A stretch of 32,102 nt of DNA from an uncultured Succinivibrionaceae bacterium (lineage in GTDB: Bacteria > Pseudomonadota > Gammaproteobacteria > Enterobacterales > Succinivibrionaceae). The first letter of the stretch is position 1; every line of letters starts with the position of its first letter. Under the pieces are notes generated by a model, which saw only the letters and a program-made list of their open reading frames with translations, did not search any database and had not been told where the DNA came from. Of this stretch, positions 8,075 through 15,707 are shown one piece after another. The translations under genes were made by a program, and so were the position numbers. The stretch lies in assembly GCA_944390085.1 (NCBI GenBank), contig CALXOT010000101.1, positions 1-32,102 on the forward strand, in the 5' to 3' direction.

Positions 8075-9013
8075 ATGATTTCCGGAACCTTGATAACAGC
8101 TGCAGTGCTGGTTTTAGTGGCCTTAATCTTTGCCATCAAGGCCTTAAAGGTAGTGCCACAGCAGACAGCCTGGATCGTGGAACGGCTTGGCAAATTCCAT
8201 GCTGTGCTCAATCCCGGCCTTAACTTCATCATTCCCTTTATTGACAAAATTGCCTATAAGCACTCCTTAAAGGAAATTCCACTCGACACTCCCTCACAGG
8301 TCTGCATTACCCGTGACAACACCCAACTGTCAGTGGATGGAGTGCTGTTCTTTCAGGTGACCGATCCCAAGCGCGCCAGTTACGGCACTTCAAATTACAT
8401 CATTGCCATCACCCAGCTGGCTCAGACCACCTTGCGTTCCGTGATCGGTAAGATGGAGCTGGACAAGACCTTTGAGGAGCGTGATGCCATTAACAACAGT
8501 GTGGTTGCTGCCATTGACGAAGCTGCACTTAACTGGGGCGTTAAAGTACTGCGTTACGAAATCAAGGATTTAACCCCGCCTGCGGTGATCCTGCAGGCTA
8601 TGCAGCAGCAGATCACGGCCGAACGTGAAAAGCGTGCGGTGATCGCGGAATCTGAAGGTAAGAAACAGCAGCAGATCAACATAGCCATCGGTGAAAAGGA
8701 AGCTGCCATTGCCCGCTCTGAAGGTGAAAAGCAGGCTGAAATCAATAAAGCCCAGGGTCAGGCTGCTGCCACCGTGGCCATTGCTGAAGCCATGGCCGAA
8801 GCCATCACCAATATTGCCAGAGCCTCGGAACAACAAGGTGGCCTTACTGCAGTCAACCTGCAGATCGCAGAAAAATACGTGGATGCCTTTGCCAATCTTG
8901 CTAAAACCAACAATACCCTCATCGTACCGGGCAACATGGGCGATCTGTCCACCATGATTTCATCTGCTATGCAGATAGTAAAATCCCAGCAGTCCGTGCT
9001 GCCTGTAAAATAA
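8075..9013 (+). CDS. qmcA: SPFH/band-7 membrane protein QmcA
   Basis: A 312-residue stomatin-like protein. It has an N-terminal membrane anchor (residues about 3-22), then a band-7/SPFH domain (VVPQQTAWIVERLGKF through YEIKDLTPP, about 28-175). A long Ala/Glu-rich coiled coil (about 176-265, with repeated SEGEKQ-type segments) follows, and then a C-terminal oligomerisation tail. Size and layout match E. coli QmcA (YbbK, 305). SPFH proteins form large rings in the inner membrane; in E. coli, extra QmcA suppresses defects of ftsH htpX mutants, linking it to membrane-protein quality control. The strong AAGGAG upstream supports the start. It follows its NfeD-like partner and is ended by a clear terminator at 9033. 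Confidence 0.93.
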   Translation: MISGTLITAAVLVLVALIFAIKALKVVPQQTAWIVERLGKFHAVLNPGLNFIIPFIDKIAYKHSLKEIPLDTPSQVCITRDNTQLSVDGVLFFQVTDPKRASYGTSNYIIAITQLAQTTLRSVIGKMELDKTFEERDAINNSVVAAIDEAALNWGVKVLRYEIKDLTPPAVILQAMQQQITAEREKRAVIAESEGKKQQQINIAIGEKEAAIARSEGEKQAEINKAQGQAAATVAIAEAMAEAITNIARASEQQGGLTAVNLQIAEKYVDAFANLAKTNNTLIVPGNMGDLSTMISSAMQIVKSQQSVLPVK

Positions 9014-9032
9014 GGGCAACATCGATCTGTAT

Positions 9033-9057
9033 GCCGCAGTCACAGCTGCGGCTTTTT
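9033..9057 (+). terminator. rho-independent terminator after qmcA
   Basis: GCCGCAG (9033-9039) pairs with CTGCGGC (9046-9052) over a 6-nt loop, and five T follow. This is a textbook intrinsic terminator, 20 bp past the qmcA stop. Confidence 0.85.
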
Positions 9058-9103
9058 CGCTTCAATTTTGTCTGTAGTCATGCAGTTATAACTTACTTAT
9101 CAC

Positions 9104-9130
9104 GGGGGAGCCCGTACGGGCTTTTTTATG
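9104..9130 (+). promoter_or_regulatory. terminator-like palindrome placed between SD and sppA start
   Basis: GGGGGAG (9104-9110) looks like a Shine-Dalgarno sequence. It is followed at once by a perfect 12-bp palindrome GCCCGTACGGGC (9110-9121), six T (9122-9127) and the ATG at 9128. The palindrome plus T-run has the form of a terminator, yet it abuts the longest sppA frame. The SD can also pair with the left arm of the palindrome (CGGG with CCCG). It may end transcription, gate sppA translation, or show that sppA really starts further downstream. Confidence 0.5.
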
Positions 9131-11053
9131 AACAACGATCCAAGGCTTACCGAAAATCCGGAAAACAGACATCCCTGCACCATGGTATGGCGTGCCCTAC
9201 TGTGGCTAGGCGCTGCCCTGACCTTTATCCGCAATTTTATCTGTAACGCTGTAATGCTTCTTGCCATGCTTTTCATCTTTGTTTCCTATCAGGTTGCCTC
9301 TGATTTCATGGACAAAGCTGAAACGGTGATCACCGGGCAACTTGAAAAAACGAAGCCGGAACAGCCACCGCAGATCCTGTACCTGCCGCTTGCCGGTCAG
9401 ATCTCTGAGCTTCCTTTCGGACAATCACAGTTTGAGCAGATGTTCCGTCAGGTGAACGACAGCCTGAGTGGTACACAAAGCCACGAACTGCTGGCCATTG
9501 AAAATGCGCTGCAAAAAGCGGTGCACGATGATGATATTAAATACGTACTCTTGAATTTAGAGGGCATGGGAGGGATCTCACTACCTGCAGCGCAGCGCAT
9601 TGGCGATAAGCTTAAGGCATTAAATGATGCGGGCAAGGAAACTGCAGTGATGGCTGTAAATTACAGCCAGGGCGCTTACCTGATAGCTGCCAGCGCCCAG
9701 AAAATCTATCTTGATCCCTTAGGCAGCGTGGGACTTAAGGGTATTGCCCTGTCCTCGCTCTATTACCGGGATTTATTGAATAAATTAAGCATTACCCCCT
9801 ATATTTTCCGGGCTGGACATTTTAAATCTGCCGTGGCACCCTATACCCGAGATTCGATGTCACCGGCGGTCAAGGCAGAATACCAGGCTCTGGCACAGGG
9901 GCTGTGGTCTGATTACGAGAAGGCTCTGCACAGCCGCCGGGTACTGTCACGCTCGGTTATTCTGCCGCAGGCAGAGGACTTTGTCAGGAGCCTTGAAAAC
10001 TATCAAGGCGATCTGGCCCTGATGCAGCTGGAGCAAAATCTGGCCGATGATTTAAAAACCAAGGAACAGATCTTCGCCTCTTTGTCAGCGCAATACGGGC
10101 AGTCCATTGATGAGCGTTTCATCCCCGCCATGCTGGACTACCGTGATTATCTGGCAGACTTTGGCACAGACCAAGTAAAGACGCAGGACAAGATAGCCGT
10201 GGTTTACGGCGTGGGCGCCATTACCGACATCGGCCGCACGCCCTCAGACTTCAGTGCAGACAATCTTGCTGCCATCCTCTCTTCCCTGGCCAAGGATCTG
10301 GACGTCAAGGCCCTGGTGCTGTATTTAAATTCCCCTGGCGGACTTGCTAGCGCCAGTGAAGAGATCCGCAGAGCCATTGAACTCCTGCGCACCGATGGCG
10401 TCAAGGTGGTGGTTTCAGTACAGGGCATGGCCGCCTCCGGGGCTTATTGGGCAGCCACCGCCTCAGATGCCATTTATGCCGCCCCTGGTTCTGTAATTGG
10501 ATCCATCGGGGTGTTCTCAGTAGGTTTTGGCATACATCAGCTCTTAAATCAGGTGGGGGTAAGCCAGGATGGCGTCTATACCCATGAATTTGCACGCACC
10601 CCGGTAGCAGAACCGATGGGGGAAAATACCAGGCGTTTTTATGAACTGTCAGTGCAGCACAGCTATCGCACCTTCATCAACCTGGTGGCACAAGCGCGTA
10701 AGCTTGATGCCAAAAACTACATACCCTGGGCAGAGGGGCAGGTGTTCCTGACTGACAAAGCCCTGCAACTGGGTCTGATTGATAAGGTGGGCACCCTGGA
10801 TGATGCCATTGAGGCTGCAGCTGAACTTGCAGGAGGAAACCGAGATGACTTTAATATTGTGCATGCCACCTTACCGCAGGATCAGCGCCTGAGCACCTTG
10901 GAATCCTTTATATTCAAAGCTTCAGCCAGGCTGCTGCCGGAAGAACTTAACCGGGCTCTGTTTGAACTGCGTTTTCTCAGAGATCAAAACAGTAAGCCAA
11001 GCCTCAACCAGCAGATCCTGATGCTAAGTGCCATGCAGCAGCCTGAGCTGTGA
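9128..11053 (+). CDS. sppA: signal peptide peptidase A
   Basis: A tandem-domain SppA (641 residues from this start; E. coli 618). It has one N-terminal membrane helix (about 35-56) and two peptidase-S49 domains exposed to the periplasm. The first supplies the general-base lysine in HFKSAVAPYTRD (Lys233) and the second the nucleophilic serine in GMAASGAYW (Ser437); E. coli uses Lys209 and Ser409. It cleaves signal peptides left after export. The start is uncertain. The ATG at 9128 lies directly behind the palindrome, whereas similarity to E. coli SppA begins at an in-frame ATG at 9182 (MVWRALLW, giving 623 residues), which has no SD. The gene follows nfeD-qmcA but is separated by a terminator, so it probably has some expression of its own. 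Confidence 0.93.
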   Translation: MNNDPRLTENPENRHPCTMVWRALLWLGAALTFIRNFICNAVMLLAMLFIFVSYQVASDFMDKAETVITGQLEKTKPEQPPQILYLPLAGQISELPFGQSQFEQMFRQVNDSLSGTQSHELLAIENALQKAVHDDDIKYVLLNLEGMGGISLPAAQRIGDKLKALNDAGKETAVMAVNYSQGAYLIAASAQKIYLDPLGSVGLKGIALSSLYYRDLLNKLSITPYIFRAGHFKSAVAPYTRDSMSPAVKAEYQALAQGLWSDYEKALHSRRVLSRSVILPQAEDFVRSLENYQGDLALMQLEQNLADDLKTKEQIFASLSAQYGQSIDERFIPAMLDYRDYLADFGTDQVKTQDKIAVVYGVGAITDIGRTPSDFSADNLAAILSSLAKDLDVKALVLYLNSPGGLASASEEIRRAIELLRTDGVKVVVSVQGMAASGAYWAATASDAIYAAPGSVIGSIGVFSVGFGIHQLLNQVGVSQDGVYTHEFARTPVAEPMGENTRRFYELSVQHSYRTFINLVAQARKLDAKNYIPWAEGQVFLTDKALQLGLIDKVGTLDDAIEAAAELAGGNRDDFNIVHATLPQDQRLSTLESFIFKASARLLPEELNRALFELRFLRDQNSKPSLNQQILMLSAMQQPEL

Positions 11054-11061
11054 CTTATTTT

Positions 11062-11084
11062 CCCCATCCTGAAAGAGGGTGGGG
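11062..11084. terminator. hairpin between convergent sppA and glgX
   Basis: CCCCATCC (11062-11069) pairs with GGGTGGGG (11077-11084), eight pairs including one G-T, over a 7-nt loop, ten bases past the sppA stop. There is no U tract on either side. It could serve as a weak terminator for sppA. The rest of the gap to glgX (11085-11196) shows nothing recognisable. Confidence 0.4.
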
Positions 11085-11196
11085 AACATCAGGCATGATT
11101 TGTTAAACCGTGCCCGATGACAGACCGCGCCCAGATCAGTAAGGCATGCGCCAGGGCAACCGGGGTATAAAGCAGGCACAGCTGCCAACTTATGGC

Positions 11197-13395
11197 TCAA
11201 TGGCGGACGAAACTGCGTCCGCCGCCACGGTTGCTGTGGCGCAGATTGCCCCAGTCCTCAGTATCAATGCGCGTGGCCTGATGTTCACGATTATCCGCTG
11301 AAATCAGGATCTTGATGGAAAAAGGACGGATCAGTCCCTCAGTGGCACTGTTTTCATTAAAATGACGCGGTTCACCATCGGGTTCAGCACTGTCGACCAC
11401 TACCTGCCAGTGCCGATCAGCACCGATGTCCGGCAGCCTGAACATCAGCTGGCTCTGCCCATGATTGACAATGATGCACCAGCGTTCACCGCGGATATTC
11501 CGTTCACCGATATAAAGTAAAAAGGCTTTTACCGCCGGATCATTCCAGTCCTTATCTTCCATCAGATGTCCATCTGGCTTTCGCCAGCGCACCAGGGTGC
11601 GGTCTTCCTTATGGTAAAAATTGTCATCATCAAGCGCCAGCTCATTAAGCACCCGGGAGCTGGAGCGCAAACGGCACAGCCTACCGATATAATCAATAAA
11701 ATCCTGTTGCTCCCGCCCTACGTTCCAGTTCAGGTAAGTAAGATCATTGTCCTGACAATAGGCATTGTTATTTCCAAGCTGTGTGCGCATCAGCTCATCC
11801 CCGCCCAGGATATGCGGTATGCCCTGCGCAATAATCAGTGTGGCCATCAGATTGCGCCGCAGCTGGGCACGGCGTGCCAAGATCATCGGATCAGTAGTCG
11901 GACCTTCACAGCCACAATTGGTGGAATAATTCTCATTGCTGCCATCAGCGTTATTTTCGCCATTGGCCTGATTATGCTTGAAGTTATAGGACACCAGATC
12001 CTGCAAGGTAAAACCGTCATGATAGGTGATGTAATTGACGCTCGCATTCATTGAGCGCTCACCTTTATGAAAGAAATCCCGCGATCCCATGATGCGGGTG
12101 GCAAATTCGCCCAACAGTCCCGCATCCCCACGCCAGAAACGGCGCATGCTGTCCCGGAAATGATCGTTCTGCTCACTCCAGTACATCGGGAAATTACCCA
12201 GATTGTACCCCCGCTCCCCCAGATCCCAGGGTTCAGCCACATACAGCAGTGGACTTAAGGAGCGTGAGCTCATGCAGGACTTAAAGAAGGCAGCATTGCG
12301 ATCAAAGCTGAAGTGCCTTCCGCCTTCATGGCTTTCCCGGGCCACCGTCACCGCCAGATCAAAGCGGAAACCATCCACCCGCATCACCTCAGCCCAATAC
12401 AGCAGACTGCGGTGCACCACGGTAAGGCCAATGGAACTGTCCGCATTGAAGGAATTGCCGCAACCGGTACAGTTAAGCGGGCGGCTGTAGTCATTGTGCC
12501 CGGAGCTATCCTGCTCGTAGGCATAATATTCACGGGCATCCAGGCCTTTGAAGGACAATACCGGCCCGCCCATTCCGCCTTCAGCGGTATGATTGTAGAC
12601 CACATCCAGGATCACGCCGATGCCGTTTTTATGCAGTTCGCGCACCATGGTCTTAAATTCATTCACCGCATTTTTAGCCTCGCAGGCATAACGCGGATCC
12701 GGAGCCATGAAGCAAATAGGATTGTAGCCCCAATAATTGACCAGTCCGCGCTGTGCCACCCCGGGTTCCGTCATGAAAGCTGCCACTGGCATCAGCTGCA
12801 CTACCGTAATTCCCAAGCGCTTGAAATGCGCAATCATGGCAGGATGACACAGCCCCAGGTAGGTGCCGCGCAGTTCAGGTGGGATCTCAGGATGCAGTCG
12901 GGTCAGGCCCTTAACATGCGCCTCATACAAAATAACCTGATTGCGCCGGTTAAATACCCGTCCTATCCCCTGCCAGTCAAAATCGTTATACGGGCCTTGC
13001 AGCACGGCCTTGGGAATAAAGTGCTCGCTGTCATTTAAATAAGCATTTTCATCATATAAAAAAGGGCGGTTTAACTGCTTGGCATTGGGATCAACCAAAA
13101 AACGACCTTCCTTAAAGTACAGCCCGTTTGCCGGATCTTCCTCTCCCAAAGCCTCCAGCGCATACAGATCCCCGGGCTTGAGGCCATTGACCTTGCCATA
13201 CCACACTCCGCCCTGACGGTTATTAAGTTCCAGGGCACCTATTTTTTCTTCAGCTGGAGTATAAAAATGCAGCCTGATCCCCTGCGCCCGCGGAGCCCAC
13301 ACCGCAAAGGAATAAGCACCGTCTTCATTGAAATTAGCGCCAAAGGAAAAGCCTTTAGTGACGCTGTAGGAGGGAGTGATACTGATCTCGCGCAT
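11197..13395 (-). CDS. glgX: glycogen debranching enzyme GlgX
   Basis: A 732-residue GH13 isoamylase-type enzyme with an N-terminal CBM48-like beta-domain (about 10-120), a catalytic barrel (about 150-580) and a C-terminal beta domain. Catalytic residues can be placed: nucleophile Asp346 in GFRFDLAV, acid/base Glu388 in VAEPWD and Asp460 in TYHDGFT. Further signatures are VVYNHTAEG and GGDELMRTQ. GlgX removes the short alpha-1,6 branches left by glycogen phosphorylase. It is somewhat longer than E. coli GlgX (about 657), mainly through extra C-terminal sequence ending in a basic Gly/Arg-rich tail. The ATG at 13395 has AAGGAG nine bases ahead. It follows glgB on the same strand, but a strong terminator lies between them. 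Confidence 0.93.
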   Translation of the reverse strand: MREISITPSYSVTKGFSFGANFNEDGAYSFAVWAPRAQGIRLHFYTPAEEKIGALELNNRQGGVWYGKVNGLKPGDLYALEALGEEDPANGLYFKEGRFLVDPNAKQLNRPFLYDENAYLNDSEHFIPKAVLQGPYNDFDWQGIGRVFNRRNQVILYEAHVKGLTRLHPEIPPELRGTYLGLCHPAMIAHFKRLGITVVQLMPVAAFMTEPGVAQRGLVNYWGYNPICFMAPDPRYACEAKNAVNEFKTMVRELHKNGIGVILDVVYNHTAEGGMGGPVLSFKGLDAREYYAYEQDSSGHNDYSRPLNCTGCGNSFNADSSIGLTVVHRSLLYWAEVMRVDGFRFDLAVTVARESHEGGRHFSFDRNAAFFKSCMSSRSLSPLLYVAEPWDLGERGYNLGNFPMYWSEQNDHFRDSMRRFWRGDAGLLGEFATRIMGSRDFFHKGERSMNASVNYITYHDGFTLQDLVSYNFKHNQANGENNADGSNENYSTNCGCEGPTTDPMILARRAQLRRNLMATLIIAQGIPHILGGDELMRTQLGNNNAYCQDNDLTYLNWNVGREQQDFIDYIGRLCRLRSSSRVLNELALDDDNFYHKEDRTLVRWRKPDGHLMEDKDWNDPAVKAFLLYIGERNIRGERWCIIVNHGQSQLMFRLPDIGADRHWQVVVDSAEPDGEPRHFNENSATEGLIRPFSIKILISADNREHQATRIDTEDWGNLRHSNRGGGRSFVRH

Positions 13396-13442
13396 AGGGA
13401 CGCTCCTTGTTTGTATGTTTTTAATCTTAGGATTTTTGCGCT

Positions 13443-13478
13443 AAAAAAGCGCCGCTTTTTTGGCAGCGGCGCTTTTTT
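13443..13478. terminator. strong symmetric terminator between glgB and glgX
   Basis: AGCGGCGC pairs with GCGCCGCT in an 8-bp G+C-rich stem (13449-13456 with 13465-13472). It is flanked by A6 on one side and T6 on the other, so the full stem is 14 bp and works in either direction. It follows the glgB stop by about 30 bp and leaves under 50 bp for any separate glgX promoter. Confidence 0.88.
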
Positions 13479-13509
13479 ATGATCAGTTTTGTGATCGTTA
13501 TCGCAGGGG

Positions 13510-15693
13510 CTAATCGCCGACGCGCTTAATAAAGATCGTAGCTAAAGGCGGCAGATCGAGCACGATGGAATGATACTGTGAGTGCCAGGAGATCTGCGAG
13601 GCCTGCAGCTGTGCCGGACCAGTGCTGTAGCCTGAGCCCCAGTACTTCTTGTCATCAGTATTGAGCTTGATCTCGTACTTGCCAGGACGCGGCACCCCCA
13701 AGCGGTAAGCGATATAAGGCACCGGCGTAAAGTTTGACACCATGATGGTCTCATCCTGATGATCGGGGCTGGTACGCAGCATCGCAAAGATGGAGTGCTC
13801 AGCATCGGACACATCCAGCCAGCTGAAGCAATCTGGATCGTAATCATATTCATAGAGGATGCGATCAGAGCGGTAGAAGTGGTTCAAATCCTTGACCAGC
13901 TCCTGCATGCCGTGATGCTTGTCAAATTGCAACAGCCACCACTCCAGCTGTGAGTCATGGTTCCACTCCGAGCCCTGGCCAAACTCTGTCCCCATGAAGT
14001 TCAGGATCTTGCCCGGATGCCCGTACTGATAGCCCAGGAAGGCGCGCAGATTGGCCGCCTGCTGCCATTCATCACCCGGCATCTTATAGAGCATGGAATG
14101 TTTGCCATGAGTCACTTCATCATGGGAAATGGACAGGATGAAGTTTTCGTTGTAGGCGTAGATCATGGAGAAGGACATTTCACCGTGATGATACTTACGG
14201 AAATACGGATCCTGCTTCATGTACTCCAGGCTGTCATGCATCCAGCCCATGTTCCACTTAAAGCCAAAGCCCAGCCCCCCGGTATAGGTCGGACGGGAGA
14301 CTCCAGTAAAGGCCGTGGATTCCTCGGCAATGGTCATCGCCCCTGGATAGAGGCGGTAGACCGTCTCATTGAACCACTTGAGGAAGGACACTGCCTCGTA
14401 ATTGATATTGCCGCCATCGACGTTCGGAACCCATTCACCCTGCTTCCTGGAGTAATCCCAGTACAGCATGGAAGCCACCGCATCCACGCGCAGACCGTCA
14501 ATATGATAGAAATCAAGCCAGACTAAGGCAGAGGCCACCAGGAAATTGCGCACCGTATCGCGGCCAAAATCGTAAATCAGGGAGTTCCAGTCAGGATGCC
14601 AGCCACGGCGCGGATCTTCATATTCATACAGCGGGGTACCGTCAAAACGAGCCAGACCATGGGCATCGGTCGGGAAGTGTGCCGGCACCCAGTCCAGGAT
14701 CACGCCGATGCCGTTCTGATGGCAGGTATCCACAAAGTACTTGAAATCATCAATGCCGCCAAAACGGGAGGTCGGAGCAAACAGGCCGGTGGGCTGATAA
14801 CCCCAGGATCCGGAGAAAGGATGCTCCATCACCGGCATCAGCTCCAGATGGGTATAGCCCATTTCCTTGGCATACTTGACCAGCTCATCGGCAAGCTCGC
14901 GGTAAGAGAGGCTGGAGCCGTCAGCCTTGCGCTTCCAGGAGGCCAGATGCACCTCATAGATGGACAGGGGTTGCTTTAATTTGTCATTTAACTGCGCCCG
15001 CTGCCAGGCTGCATCATTCCACTTATAGGAATTCTGATCACAGATGATGGAAGCAAAGGACGGATACTGCTCATGGAAGAAACCTACCGGATCGGACTTG
15101 TGCGGCAGACGGTTGCCCTGCGGATCCTTGATTTCAAACTTATAGCGCTGCCCGACCCCCAGACCTGGCACAAACAGAACCCAATGGCCTAATAACGAAC
15201 GGGCCATGGGATGACGGCGGCCATCCCAGAAATTGAAGTCACCGATCACACTGACGCAGGTAGCTGAAGGGGCATAAACTGCAAATTTAGTGCCCTGTAC
15301 CTTAACCCCGTCTATTTCCACCTCAACTAACTGTGCACCTAGGGTCTTGTACAGATTGGCCGGGCTTTCATACATGGTGGACAGGCCGTAAAAAGCTTCA
15401 TCGCGGAACTGATAAGGATCTACGGTCTCGACGGAAGAGTCTGGATATTTCACCCTGAACTTGTAATGGAAAGGCTCGCTCACCTCAGGCAGTTCTTTCT
15501 CAAACAGCCCGTCAGGAGCCTTGCAGTCCAGGCGGCAGATCTCTTTGGCACCGTTTAAGCTAAGACAGACCACTTCACGCGCACCGGGAAGCCAGGCGCG
15601 CAGGATATAACCCTTGCCTTCGTGATTGGGCTGCAGGCCCAGCACTTCAAAAGGCTTGGTCAGTCTTGCACCGTTTAATTCATCAATAAGCAT
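13510..15693 (-). CDS. glgB: 1,4-alpha-glucan branching enzyme GlgB
   Basis: A 727-residue GH13 enzyme, essentially the length of E. coli GlgB (728). It has two N-terminal CBM48-type modules (about 20-105 and 130-225; the second contains FNFWDGRRHPM), the catalytic barrel and a C-terminal beta domain. The nucleophile is Asp404 in GLRVDAVASMLY, the acid/base Glu457 in IAEESTAF and the third acid Asp525 in SHDEVTH. It transfers segments of alpha-1,4 chain to make alpha-1,6 branches in glycogen. AGGAGG sits seven bases ahead of the ATG. It lies 14 bp after malQ, so the two are surely co-transcribed. The downstream terminator would limit flow into glgX. Confidence 0.96.
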   Translation of the reverse strand: MLIDELNGARLTKPFEVLGLQPNHEGKGYILRAWLPGAREVVCLSLNGAKEICRLDCKAPDGLFEKELPEVSEPFHYKFRVKYPDSSVETVDPYQFRDEAFYGLSTMYESPANLYKTLGAQLVEVEIDGVKVQGTKFAVYAPSATCVSVIGDFNFWDGRRHPMARSLLGHWVLFVPGLGVGQRYKFEIKDPQGNRLPHKSDPVGFFHEQYPSFASIICDQNSYKWNDAAWQRAQLNDKLKQPLSIYEVHLASWKRKADGSSLSYRELADELVKYAKEMGYTHLELMPVMEHPFSGSWGYQPTGLFAPTSRFGGIDDFKYFVDTCHQNGIGVILDWVPAHFPTDAHGLARFDGTPLYEYEDPRRGWHPDWNSLIYDFGRDTVRNFLVASALVWLDFYHIDGLRVDAVASMLYWDYSRKQGEWVPNVDGGNINYEAVSFLKWFNETVYRLYPGAMTIAEESTAFTGVSRPTYTGGLGFGFKWNMGWMHDSLEYMKQDPYFRKYHHGEMSFSMIYAYNENFILSISHDEVTHGKHSMLYKMPGDEWQQAANLRAFLGYQYGHPGKILNFMGTEFGQGSEWNHDSQLEWWLLQFDKHHGMQELVKDLNHFYRSDRILYEYDYDPDCFSWLDVSDAEHSIFAMLRTSPDHQDETIMVSNFTPVPYIAYRLGVPRPGKYEIKLNTDDKKYWGSGYSTGPAQLQASQISWHSQYHSIVLDLPPLATIFIKRVGD

Positions 15694-15707
15694 GCTGCCT
15701 CCTCAAG

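Noticed and set aside
12313-13038. 241-codon plus-strand frame inside glgX
   Set aside because: It is antisense to well-conserved GlgX sequence and has a His/Gln-rich composition typical of an antisense shadow.
13957-14526. 189-codon plus-strand frame inside glgB
   Set aside because: It is antisense to the GlgB catalytic barrel and has no recognisable domains.
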